From contig JBMNGO010000007.1 of assembly GCA_050949885.1 (NCBI GenBank), positions 124,001 through 188,000 on the forward strand: a stretch of 64,000 bases of DNA, given 5' to 3'. This document shows, one piece after another, positions 50,094 through 58,539 of this stretch. Each line of letters opens with the position of its first letter. Position 1 is the first letter of the stretch. The notes under the pieces are model-generated. The model did not search any database. It had not been told where the DNA came from and was given only the letters and a program-made list of their open reading frames with translations. Position numbers and translations under genes: made by a program. The stretch comes from JBMNGO01 sp050949885. Its GTDB lineage: Bacteria > Bacillota > Syntrophomonadia > Syntrophomonadales > Syntrophomonadaceae.

Positions 50094-51324
50094 ATGCGCG
50101 AAGTAGTAATAGTGGATATGGCACGCAGTGCCGTCGGGAAGACACGGCGGCACCCTGAGAGACCTGCCGTTTTGGGACCTGGCCAGCCAGGTGGCCAAAG
50201 CGGTAGTAGACCGGAACAAAAGTAAAATCAAGGCAAAAGACTACGATTACTTGATTCTGGGGCAGGTAAAACAGAATACCAGCTGCGCCAATGCAGGAAG
50301 GAACATAGCCCTGATGATCGGATTGCCTGAAGAAACCCCGGCCTTTACAGAGACCGTAGCCTGCGGCTCAGGAATGCTGGCCATGATGGAAGGTTACGAA
50401 TTTATCAAAAACGGATTTGCTGATGTAATACTGGCGGGTGGAGTTGAATGGATGAGCGGTGGCGAATACTTCTTATCCGACGCCGACAACCATGCCTTTG
50501 GGAACAAAGATGTAATCCTGCATGACTCCATAATAGCCGGGGGACCGGGAGCAGCACCGGTAGAAAAGTATGGCCATATACCCATGGGCATAACCGCCGA
50601 AAACCTGCAGGTATTGCACAATATATCCCGTGAAGCCCAGGACCATTTTGCCTTAAGGAGCCAGCAATTAACCGTCAAAGCCATAGACAACGGGGACTTC
50701 AAAGCCGAAATAGTGCCAGTAAAATATACCAAAACAGATGGAAGCACAGGAATATTTGAAGTAGATGAATTCCCCCGCCGAGATGTTACTATAGAAGATC
50801 TGGCCAAACTAAAACCCGTGTTCAAAAAAGACGGGACCATAACGGCGGGAAGCTCATCGGGAAGAAATGATGGAGCCGCCTTTGCCCTCCTTATGTCCAG
50901 AGAAAAAGCTGATGAATTAGGGGTAAAACCCAGAGCCAGAATAATAAGCTGCGGCAGCGCAGGAGTTGATCCTACCATAATGGGACGGGGTCCGGTGCCG
51001 GCCACCGCAGTAGCCATGAAAAAAGCAGGGTTAAAACTAACCGACATGGACTTTGTTGAACTGAACGAAGCCTTTGCAGCCCAGAGCCTGGCAGTATTCT
51101 GCGAATGGAAAGCAGACTGGGGAGTAGATGATGAATGGTTAGATAAGCATGTCAACGTGTGGGGTGGAGCCATAGCCCTAGGCCATCCCTTAGGAGCCAG
51201 CGGCTGCATAATAACCACCAAACTCTTGCATGGATTGGAAAGGACCCAGGGCAGATACGGATTAGCCACCTTATGCTGCGGCGGCGGAGTAGGTACAGCC
51301 ATAATCATCGAACGGATACAGTAA
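50094..51324 (+). pseudogene. Acetyl-CoA acetyltransferase (thiolase), N-terminal frameshift
   Basis: The start ATG 50094 has GGGAGG 8-9 bases upstream and reads MREVVIVDMARSAVGK. At about 50142 (GGGAAGACACGGCGGC) the frame is lost. The neighbouring frame continues GGTLRDLPFWDLASQVAKAV and runs to 51324. Removing one base gives a normal thiolase N-terminus (SAVGKxGGTL). All catalytic parts lie after the break: Cys in TVACGSGMLAMME, NEAFAAQSLAVF, GHPLGASGCIITTKLL and the second Cys in LATLCCGGGVGTAI. Restart at GTG 50128 lacks a ribosome binding site. It may be a real mutation or a read error. Confidence 0.88.
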
Positions 51325-51349
51325 CATCAGCAAAGGAGGGAAGCAAAAA

Positions 51350-52537
51350 ATGAAAGAAGTAGTAATTGTAAGTGGAGCCAGGACCCCAATAGGGAAATAC
51401 AGAGGGCAATTAGGACAACAAAGGAGCCAGGACTTAATCGCCCAATCCATGAAAGCAGCAGTTGAACGAGCGGGCCTTGATTCATCAGAGATAGAGATCA
51501 GCATAGGCGGACAGGGATTACAGAGCAGCTTGCCGGCCAATGTAGCCAGGCACGGCTGGCTATTAGCCGGATTGAGCGAAGACACCGCCGGATTCACCAT
51601 AAACACACTTTGCGCCGGCGGGTTGCAGGCCATGATCAGCAGTTTCAACAAACTGGCGGGAGAAGAATACCAGGCCATAGCAGTAAGCGGAGTAGAAAGC
51701 TTCAGCATGGCCCAGCACTATATATTCCATCCCCGATATCAATTCGGGCCTCCAAGCTATTGCTTCCATGATCCCAAAATAGAAATAGAAACCAATGCCC
51801 AGCCACAAGACCTGTATGGGGAATTAACCAGAGCCACCCTGGCAGACACCATAGCCAAAAACTATGGATTAAGCAGGCAAACCATAGATGAATACACTGC
51901 AGCCAGCCACGCCCGGGCCGTAGATGCAGCAAAGAAAGAGCTAATGCAAGAAGCTATAGTGCCAGTAGTAAAGAAAGTAAAAAAGACAGAAGTCACCATT
52001 GCCACAGATGAAGGCCCGGGCTTAGCTACATTAGAAAAACTGATGGGCTTACCCAGCATAAACCCGTGGGGAAGCGCCACAGAGAAAAACACCGCCAACC
52101 TGGCTGACGGAGCAGCCACCCTGGTTATGCTGACAGCTGACAAAGCCAAGGACAGCGGATGCAAACCCCTGGCCAGGGTGCTGGGATTCGGCGTAGCCGC
52201 AGGTAATCCCACCCTGCTGGAGAGAACGACTGTGGATTCCATCCAAAAAGCATTAAAAGCGGCCGGGAAAAAACTGTATGAAGTAGATTTCCTAGACTTG
52301 CATGAGCCATCAGCGGCCTATGGAGTAATCGTAAGCGACCTGCTAGGACCAGAAGCCAAAGGCAGGATAAATGTTGATGGTTCCAGCCTGGCCTATGGTC
52401 ATCCCGGCGCAGCAACTGGGACGTTAATGGCAGTAAATATGATCTACCGGCTACAGAGGACCGGAGCTAAATTAGGCCTGGTTAATGTAGGCGCCCTGGG
52501 CGGTCAGTCGTTAACGGTGGTTATGGAAAGGATGTAG
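51350..52537 (+). CDS. Thiolase-family protein with altered C-terminal active site
   Basis: The 395-residue thiolase fold has a normal start (MKEVVIVSGARTPIGKYRGQ) and the nucleophile Cys in INTLCAGGLQAMISSF. The second half differs from standard thiolases: NEAFA is HEPSAAYG, the histidine GHPGAATGTL is kept, and the C-terminal Cys motif (CxGGG) is NVGALGGQSL with no Cys. This is closer to thiolase-like or SCP2-type proteins. It may need the upstream thiolase, use a different Claisen chemistry, or have another acid-base residue. AAAGGAGG lies 8 bases before the ATG. Confidence 0.85.
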   Translation: MKEVVIVSGARTPIGKYRGQLGQQRSQDLIAQSMKAAVERAGLDSSEIEISIGGQGLQSSLPANVARHGWLLAGLSEDTAGFTINTLCAGGLQAMISSFNKLAGEEYQAIAVSGVESFSMAQHYIFHPRYQFGPPSYCFHDPKIEIETNAQPQDLYGELTRATLADTIAKNYGLSRQTIDEYTAASHARAVDAAKKELMQEAIVPVVKKVKKTEVTIATDEGPGLATLEKLMGLPSINPWGSATEKNTANLADGAATLVMLTADKAKDSGCKPLARVLGFGVAAGNPTLLERTTVDSIQKALKAAGKKLYEVDFLDLHEPSAAYGVIVSDLLGPEAKGRINVDGSSLAYGHPGAATGTLMAVNMIYRLQRTGAKLGLVNVGALGGQSLTVVMERM

Positions 52538-52543
52538 AAGTTG

Positions 52544-52571
52544 CAGTTTCCGCAGGAAACTGCGGAAACTG
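52544..52571 (+). promoter_or_regulatory. 12-bp hairpin with GAAA tetraloop in the intergenic leader
   Basis: CAGTTTCCGCAG (52544-52555), GAAA, CTGCGGAAACTG (52560-52571) is a perfect stem capped by a GNRA loop, starting 6 bases after the thiolase stop. TTTAGTTATTTC follows, too weak a T run for a sure terminator. It may protect the mRNA 3' end or partly terminate. Confidence 0.6.
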
Positions 52572-52662
52572 TTTAGTTATTTCAAAAAAATTAATACCGG
52601 GGTACTTTTGACAAAAGGAGCTCATGGCTATGTTAAGTACCGGGTTGGGAGGGAGAATTGTA

Positions 52663-54012
52663 ATGAAATCATATCTTGAACAATATAAAGAAAAACTAAT
52701 CAGTCCAGATGAAGCTGTTGCGAAGATAAAACCTGGTGACTGGGTCGAATTTGGATACTGCTTAAACAAGCCGATTGCCCTGGACATGGCTCTGGCCAGA
52801 AGAAAGGATGAGCTATATAACGTAAATATTCATTGTTCCAACACCTTATCTACATTATATTTTGCTGAAGCTGATCCTGAAGGTGAACACTTTATCTACA
52901 GCACTGGGCATTGTTCTGCCAATGAGAGAAAATACATGGGAGTTAATGGATCCTATGTACCGTCCTGTTTTGGGCAGAATCCCGAGTGGTTTGCCAGGGG
53001 TTACCGGCCAGTAACAGTAGTAATGATTCAGGTTGGGCCCATGGACAAACACGGTTTCTTCAATTTTGGCCCTTCGGCGGTTTTCCTTAAAACCTGCTGC
53101 GAAAAGGCTGAAAAAGTAATAGTGGAGGTAAACCATAATCTGCCCAGAGCTCTGGGAGGACGGGAAGAGGCCGTTCATATATCCGAAGTCGCTTATATAG
53201 TAGATGTTCCCGAAGGCAATGTAGAATACAAACAAATACCCGCTTCACCTATTTCCGATGTTGAGATGAAAATAGCCGAACATGTAGTAGAGGAAATTGA
53301 AGACGGAGCATGCTTGCAATTAGGTATTGGCGGAATGCCCAATGCTGTAGGCAGATTGATCGCAGAATCCGATATCAAGGACTTGGGAATTCATACAGAA
53401 TTGCTGGTAGATGCAATGCTGGACATGTACTTAGCCGGAAAAGTGACAGGACTGCGCAAAAAAATTGACAAAGGCAAAATGGTTTATACATTTGCTTTAG
53501 GTTCCAAAAGACTTTACGACTTTATTGATGACAATCCGGCTCTGGCAATTTACCCCGTAAATTACACCAACGATTTAAGGATTATTTCCAAAAACGATAA
53601 AGCCGTGTCAATAAACGCTGCTGTTGAAGTAGACCTGACCGGGCAGGTTTGTTCCGAATCCATTGGAACCAAACATATCAGCGGTTCAGGTGGGCAGTTG
53701 GAAATGCACTGGGGTGCTTACATGTCAGAAGGGGGAAAAGCATTTATCTGCATTCCTTCCACCTATACTACCAAAGAAGGCCAATTAGTATCTAGAATAA
53801 AACACATCATTACTCCTGGCGGGACTATTACCACACCTCGTCCTATCGTCCACTACCTGGTTACGGAATACGGCAAAGTAAATCTTAAGGCCAAGTCCAT
53901 GTGGGAAAGAGCAGAAGCAATAATATCCATTGCCCATCCCCAGTTCCGGGATGAACTAATCGCTGAAGCCGAAAAAATTAAGCTCTGGAGAAGAACCAAT
54001 AAGATTTGCTAG
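52663..54012 (+). CDS. Acetate/butyrate CoA-transferase (4-hydroxybutyrate CoA-transferase family)
   Basis: It transfers CoA between acyl-CoA and a free acid, activating the substrate without ATP. The 449-residue class I family member has N-terminal KSYLEQYKEKLISPDEAVAK, IKPGDWVEFGYCLNKPIALD, LGIGGMPNAVGRLI, then VDLTGQVCSESIGTKHISGS with the catalytic Glu in SESIG, and GGTITTPRPIVHYLVTEYG. ATG 52663 is preferred (GGGAGGGAG about 7 bases before) over ATG 52624. It probably makes butyryl-CoA from butyrate and acetyl-CoA in this operon. Confidence 0.92.
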   Translation: MKSYLEQYKEKLISPDEAVAKIKPGDWVEFGYCLNKPIALDMALARRKDELYNVNIHCSNTLSTLYFAEADPEGEHFIYSTGHCSANERKYMGVNGSYVPSCFGQNPEWFARGYRPVTVVMIQVGPMDKHGFFNFGPSAVFLKTCCEKAEKVIVEVNHNLPRALGGREEAVHISEVAYIVDVPEGNVEYKQIPASPISDVEMKIAEHVVEEIEDGACLQLGIGGMPNAVGRLIAESDIKDLGIHTELLVDAMLDMYLAGKVTGLRKKIDKGKMVYTFALGSKRLYDFIDDNPALAIYPVNYTNDLRIISKNDKAVSINAAVEVDLTGQVCSESIGTKHISGSGGQLEMHWGAYMSEGGKAFICIPSTYTTKEGQLVSRIKHIITPGGTITTPRPIVHYLVTEYGKVNLKAKSMWERAEAIISIAHPQFRDELIAEAEKIKLWRRTNKIC

Positions 54013-54023
54013 GAGGTGATAGC

Positions 54024-55175
54024 ATGCAAATAGAGCTTAGTGAAAAACAAATTGCTCTCAAAAAAGAAGTTGGCGCCTTTCTGGACCGGGACATAGCTCC
54101 CTTGGTGGAAGAATATGAAAAACAGGGCAGAATAATTGCTAAGGAACTGATGAAAAAAGTACTGCCTTTTGGTTATATAGGCGGACTATTGCCCAAGGAA
54201 GTCGGCGGCCGAAATTTGGACCTAATCTCCTACGCCCTGATGATCGAAGAACTCTCACGGGTATGGCCTTCCCTGCGTATTATGGTGGCAGGCTCTAATT
54301 TATTGCTTACCTATATATACCGGTACGGCAGCGAAGACCACAAAAAGAAATACATGGAAAGACTGTTGAACGGGGACATGATAGGCTATTTTGCCCTTAG
54401 CGAGCCCGAGGCCGGATCAGATGCCGGCAGCATAAAAATGACGGCAGAACTGAAAGATGGCTACTATGTGCTAAATGGCACCAAGACCTATATCGCCTGT
54501 GGTCTGGATGGAGATTTGGGTCTGGTATTTGCCTCAACGGATCCCTCCCAAGGAGCAAAAGGGATTACCGCTTTTCTGGTAGAAAAGGGCGTGTCGGAAT
54601 ATAAAGCCAGGCAGGTATTCAAAATGGGAACCAACTGTGCCACTATGGCTGAACTCACCTTCGAAAATACCAAAGTGCCGGTTGAGAACCGATTAGGCAA
54701 TCCTGGCGAAGGACTGCGCCTAGCCATGAGTTTTCTAAGCGTGGTGCGCAGTATTGTACCATTTGTTTGTGCCGGGGTAGGGCAGGCTTGCATTGATGCA
54801 TCAATTGAATTTGCAAAAAAACGTATCCAGTTTAACAAGCCTATTGCCAAATTTCAATTGATACAAGAGAGAATTGCCAACATGGTTGTGCAAACCGAAG
54901 CAATGAGGCTTCTGGGTTACCAGGCCTGCTACCTGGTTGATAAAGGAGTGCCCTGTCAGAAAGAAGTATCAATAGCAAAACTATTCGCCAGTGAAGCCAT
55001 ACAAAAAGTGGTTCAGGACGCCATGCAAATCCATGGACAGTACGGTTATGTCAAAGATTACCCCATTGAAAGATACTATCGGGATATTTGCTACTTCACC
55101 ATGGCGGATGGAACCAGTGAAATGCACCGCCTGATCATCGGCAAAAACGTATTAGGCATATCAGCCTATGTATAA
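54024..55175 (+). CDS. Acyl-CoA dehydrogenase with Asp at the usual catalytic Glu position
   Basis: The 383-residue FAD enzyme has the N-terminal helical domain, GYFALSEPEAGSDAGSIKMT, KTYIACGLDGDLGLVFA, the C-terminal MSFLSVVRSIVPFVCAGVGQ, and AMQIHGQYGYVKDYPIERYY. The segment that normally reads YEGTSEIQR with the catalytic base is MADGTSEMHRLIIGKNVLG here, so Glu is Asp. The isovaleryl-type alternative Glu site (LxxER) is Val. Activity may use Asp or be specialised. Start 54024 has AGGAGGTGAT 4-5 bases before. Last gene of the operon; a hairpin follows. Confidence 0.88.
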   Translation: MQIELSEKQIALKKEVGAFLDRDIAPLVEEYEKQGRIIAKELMKKVLPFGYIGGLLPKEVGGRNLDLISYALMIEELSRVWPSLRIMVAGSNLLLTYIYRYGSEDHKKKYMERLLNGDMIGYFALSEPEAGSDAGSIKMTAELKDGYYVLNGTKTYIACGLDGDLGLVFASTDPSQGAKGITAFLVEKGVSEYKARQVFKMGTNCATMAELTFENTKVPVENRLGNPGEGLRLAMSFLSVVRSIVPFVCAGVGQACIDASIEFAKKRIQFNKPIAKFQLIQERIANMVVQTEAMRLLGYQACYLVDKGVPCQKEVSIAKLFASEAIQKVVQDAMQIHGQYGYVKDYPIERYYRDICYFTMADGTSEMHRLIIGKNVLGISAYV

Positions 55176-55206
55176 GGTCATCAACACCTCCTTTTTATAT
55201 AACCGC

Positions 55207-55240
55207 AAGCCCCTATCCAGGAAAACCTGGAAAGGGGCTT
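55207..55240 (+). terminator. Hairpin ending the beta-oxidation operon
   Basis: The outer stem AAGCCCCT (55207-55214) / AGGGGCTT (55233-55240) and inner CCAGG-AAAA-CCTGG form the hairpin. The T run is weak (ATGTGTT), so efficiency is uncertain. Confidence 0.65.
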
Positions 55241-55333
55241 ATGTGTTACAGCAAAAATTCAGTTGCCAAAAGGTATATTTGACTTCTATTTTTATCAAGC
55301 TAATAAAAATATTATCTGGAAAGGAAGGTAATC

Positions 55334-55489
55334 ATGGCTAATACCGGTGAAAGGTATTCCGACACCTGTTCTATATGTGGCAGATCCTTCATGCAGGATG
55401 AAAAACAACTGACTGCAGAAACCAAGTGGGGAATCTGCCATCGTTGCACCGAACAGATGGTTATAGCTCCTCATAGCTTTATTTTTTAA
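55334..55489 (+). CDS. 51-residue double-CxxC protein, unknown
   Basis: MANTGERYSDTCSICGRSFM begins the protein; the second cysteine pair is CHRCTEQMV. The two C-x2-C pairs, 23 residues apart, form a likely zinc ribbon. AAAGGAAGG lies about 7 bases before the ATG. No family is recognised. It follows the operon hairpin and precedes a palindromic repeat. Confidence 0.7.
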   Translation: MANTGERYSDTCSICGRSFMQDEKQLTAETKWGICHRCTEQMVIAPHSFIF

Positions 55490-55510
55490 AAAGGTACAAT
55501 GGCGACCCTG

Positions 55511-55571
55511 AATCACGGGGACAGATACCTTGATTCTTTACCAATGAATCACAGTATCTGTCCCCGTGATT
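55511..55571. repeat. Palindromic repeat, GGGGACAGATACCTTGATTC family
   Basis: The 18-bp perfect stem AATCACGGGGACAGATAC (55511-55528) / GTATCTGTCCCCGTGATT (55554-55571) has an inner TGATTC / GAATCA pairing. It is the most complete copy of the family in the window and sits 22 bases after the small CxxC gene. Confidence 0.85.
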
Positions 55572-55617
55572 TGTCTAATTTGGATAGACCATAAAAAACA
55601 TTTTTTCATACAATATT

Positions 55618-56127
55618 ATGAAGACGAGAGGAGGGGGATTCAACATCAACATTGTTTTCGCTCCTGCGCAAATTGATGATGCTGAAAAAATTATTGAAAT
55701 CATCAAGGCTGCCTTTGCTGAAGATATCGAGATGTATGGCAGCCAAAGCCTTCCCATGCTTGCTCATCTGAATGTTAAACGAATCCAATATGCCATTAAT
55801 AATCATATTTATTATAATATTCTGGATGGCCACCTTATCATTGGGGGAATTCATGTAGTAAAACAAAACTGTTTTCGTTTCTACCTCGATAAATTATACC
55901 TCTATCCCAAATACCAAAATAAAGGCATAGGCACCAAAGCTATGGAATTTATTGAAAGACAATATCCCCAGGCCACCCTGTGGACCCTCCATACATCCAG
56001 CCAAAATCGAAAAAACCAATACTTTTATGAAAAGATTGGCTACCAAAGAGTCAGGGAGAGCCAGGTTTCTGACCGATTACGCCTTATAGAATACCAGAAA
56101 ATCAAATCGCCAGATAATCATTATTAA
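55618..56127 (+). CDS. GNAT-family N-acetyltransferase
   Basis: The protein has up to 169 residues with the acetyl-CoA-binding core: FAPAQIDDAEKIIEIIKAAF, HLIIGGIHVVKQNCFRFYLD, LYLYPKYQNKGIGTKAMEFI (Q/RxxGxG/A motif as QNKGIG) and NQYFYEKIGYQRVRESQ. The acceptor is unknown. The ATG 55618 lacks a ribosome binding site. AGGAGGGGG at 55629-55637 would instead suit an unusual ATC or ATT start near 55645-55651, so the N-terminus is uncertain. Confidence 0.82.
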   Translation: MKTRGGGFNINIVFAPAQIDDAEKIIEIIKAAFAEDIEMYGSQSLPMLAHLNVKRIQYAINNHIYYNILDGHLIIGGIHVVKQNCFRFYLDKLYLYPKYQNKGIGTKAMEFIERQYPQATLWTLHTSSQNRKNQYFYEKIGYQRVRESQVSDRLRLIEYQKIKSPDNHY

Positions 56128-56288
56128 TCCAGGCACAATAAATGGTATTATAAGACTAGCTTTAAAAACCTTGAAAGCAAAAGCTTCTAGGCCGGACTTG
56201 GGCCAATATTTATATGCCGACCGGTAAACTAATGGGCTATTAAGTGGGGTTTTGAGGGCAGCCCAATTTTATATCAGGAGGCTAAAAA

Positions 56289-57410
56289 ATGAAGCCAAAG
56301 GGAATCATTGCCATATTAGTCCTGTTTATATTGGTATTGGCGGGATATCCGGTGGGGGCATCGGAGGATGCCTATTCTGGGGACCGGGTGATAATTGTGC
56401 CTGAGGAAACCCTTACCGGAGCCACCTTTATTTCCGGCCGAGAAGTTATTGTAAAAGGCAACGTGGATGGGGACCTTTACGCCACGGGGCGTGACATCAT
56501 CGTTGAAGGCCGGGTCATGGGGGATGTTCTTGCTGCCGGGCAAAATATACTGATAAATGGCCCTGTATATGGAGATGTGAGACTGGCCGGGCAAAGAGTG
56601 ACAATCGAACAGGAGGTAAAAGGATCAGCAGCCGTTGCTTGCCGGGAGCTGGTCATAGCAGAGCATGCCCAAATTATCCGTGATCTGTCTGTAGTGGTTG
56701 GGGATGCTCAAATATATGGTACAATAGGACGCAAACTCAACGGAGCAGCTCAATTAATTACCATCCACGACCGGGTGGGCCAGCATGTCAGGTTATACAA
56801 TGTGAACCAGCTCAACCTTAAAGATGGTGCCCATATCGGAGGCGACCTGAAATACTCCAGCAGCAACAGGGCTAATATCAGTCCCCAGGCCACCATAACC
56901 GGCCAGGAACTGTGGACCAAAATTGAAGCGACAGCCCAAACAGAAGAGGTAGAAGGCATCGGCATATTCTTTTTCTTGCTTAGTTTGGGCAGCCTCTTGT
57001 TAGTCTGGGGAGCTGTGAAACTGTGGAATAACCAGGCCTGGACGCAAATGGCCCGGCCTATTAAAGAAAAATTCTCAACCAGCTTAGGGCTGGGGGTGCT
57101 CCTGCTATTAGCAACACCCGTACTGGTAATCATCTTTTTATTAACCATTATAGGTATTCCCTTTGCTCTGCTCCTGCTAATCGTATATATACTGTTGCTG
57201 TCCATCAGTAAGATTATTGTGGGTGAGGCCCTGGGGGAATTCATGGCAGAGCGCAGCAACCGAAGAATTAGGGGCTTTTGGGCGTTTCTGCTGGCCCTTT
57301 TAGTTATAATGCTGGCAGTAAAAGCCCCTTATGTAGGATGGCTCATATCCCTGGGGGTTATGGCAACTGCTCTGGGAGCTGTCTTTAAAGCCGTAAGACC
57401 TGCTGATTAA
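56289..57410 (+). CDS. Bactofilin-like repeat protein with signal peptide and C-terminal membrane helices
   Basis: The 373-residue protein has signal peptide GIIAILVLFILVLAGYPVGA. From 27 to about 205 it has a right-handed beta-helix of short repeats of the bactofilin type (VIVKGNVDGDLYATGRDIIV, EGRVMGDVLAAGQNILINGP, VYGDVRLAGQRVTIEQEV). The C-terminal third has four membrane helices (GIFFFLLSLGSLLLVW, LGVLLLLATPVLVIIFLLTI, RGFWAFLLALLVIMLAVKAP). Secreted polymer-forming domains like this are found in envelope proteins of unknown role. It precedes the lipid kinase gene by 31 bases. Confidence 0.82.
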   Translation: MKPKGIIAILVLFILVLAGYPVGASEDAYSGDRVIIVPEETLTGATFISGREVIVKGNVDGDLYATGRDIIVEGRVMGDVLAAGQNILINGPVYGDVRLAGQRVTIEQEVKGSAAVACRELVIAEHAQIIRDLSVVVGDAQIYGTIGRKLNGAAQLITIHDRVGQHVRLYNVNQLNLKDGAHIGGDLKYSSSNRANISPQATITGQELWTKIEATAQTEEVEGIGIFFFLLSLGSLLLVWGAVKLWNNQAWTQMARPIKEKFSTSLGLGVLLLLATPVLVIIFLLTIIGIPFALLLLIVYILLLSISKIIVGEALGEFMAERSNRRIRGFWAFLLALLVIMLAVKAPYVGWLISLGVMATALGAVFKAVRPAD

Positions 57411-57441
57411 ATCCGGGCTAGTGGCCAAGGAGGGAGAACTG

Positions 57442-58329
57442 ATGAAAAACAAAGTTGCCTTATTCTATAACCCCGTTGCCGGCGGAGGAAAATTTAAATT
57501 GCGCCTTGACGATGTTTTTCATCAGCTGCAAAAATGCGGGTTGCAGGCGGTACCCTGGAGGATTACTCCCGACCAGTCCCTTGATGGGCCCATGTTAAGC
57601 ATAAACCCGGATGAATATCATTCTGTGGCAGTTGCAGGGGGAGACGGGACCGTTAATATAGTTGTTAACGCTATGGCCAGAAACCAGATAGATATACCGC
57701 TGGCCATTATCCCCGCAGGAACTTGCAATGATTTAGCTGCCTACTTGGGTATACCCAGTGATTTAAAGAAATGCTGTGATCTGATTGCCAAGGGGTCCGC
57801 AAAGCCAATAGATTTAGGGTCAGTAAACAACCGCTATTTCGTAAATGTGGCTGCTGCCGGCTTTCTAACCAACACCGCTCATGAGGCAGACTATTATCTC
57901 AAAAATGTACTGGGAAAGCTGGCCTACTATATGAAGGGCATAGAAAAGATCCCCCAAATGAAGTCACTTCAAATTGAATTAAACGTGGACGGGCAATCAA
58001 CCCAGTTTGAGGCCATTCTCTTTCTGGTGCTCAACGGAGGGGTGGCGGGAGGGTTTTTGGGCTTGAGCCCGGAAACCAGAATTGATGATGGAAGACTGGA
58101 TTTCCTGGCCATTAAGTCTATGCCATTGCCCAAGTTGGCCCAGGTATTTTATTATCTAAAAAAAGACTCTTGCCTGCTAAAAGATAGTACCATTCGGTTT
58201 TCGGGAGAAAAGTTTACCATAAAAGCACTGCCCCAGGTTACCACTGACCTGGATGGCGAAAAGGGACCCGATCTGCCCTGGCACATATCCGTGCATCCGC
58301 GAGCCATCCATTGTTACAGTGTTACCTGA
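57442..58329 (+). CDS. Diacylglycerol/lipid kinase family protein (YegS/BmrU type)
   Basis: The 295-residue protein has KVALFYNPVAGGGKFKLRLD, the catalytic-domain VAVAGGDGTVNIVVNAMARN, PLAIIPAGTCNDLAAYLGIP, and a second domain with NVAAAGFLTNTAHEADYYLK and LSPETRIDDGRLDFLAIKSM. These enzymes phosphorylate diacylglycerol or related lipids. ATG 57442 follows AAGGAGGGAG by about 5 bases. It is likely co-transcribed with the bactofilin-like gene. Confidence 0.92.
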   Translation: MKNKVALFYNPVAGGGKFKLRLDDVFHQLQKCGLQAVPWRITPDQSLDGPMLSINPDEYHSVAVAGGDGTVNIVVNAMARNQIDIPLAIIPAGTCNDLAAYLGIPSDLKKCCDLIAKGSAKPIDLGSVNNRYFVNVAAAGFLTNTAHEADYYLKNVLGKLAYYMKGIEKIPQMKSLQIELNVDGQSTQFEAILFLVLNGGVAGGFLGLSPETRIDDGRLDFLAIKSMPLPKLAQVFYYLKKDSCLLKDSTIRFSGEKFTIKALPQVTTDLDGEKGPDLPWHISVHPRAIHCYSVT

Positions 58330-58356
58330 AGAGAAAAGAGAGAGGAAAGAGAAACA

Positions 58357-58470
58357 AGGGGACGGTTCTTTTGTTTCGCCCCCTTAAGGACACAAGTCGA
58401 CACAAGAGAACCGTCCCTGTGTGTCGCACCTGTGTGTCGCAAGAGAACCGTCCCTGTTTGTCTCTGTGTG
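58357..58470. repeat. Cluster of GGGGACGGTTCT / AGAACCGTCCC repeats
   Basis: The left arm AGGGGACGGTTCTTTTGT (58357-58374) can pair with either of two right arms AAGAGAACCGTCCCT (58404-58418 and 58441-58455). GTGTGTC words separate the arms. The family includes the palindrome at 36313 and a diverged hairpin at 63234-63259. It lies directly after the lipid kinase gene. Confidence 0.75.
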
Positions 58471-58539
58471 TCTCCGCCCCCTTGTGTCGCCTTGTGCGTC
58501 TCCTAAGAGCGTCCTCCTGTAACCGAAGGAAGGAAAACT

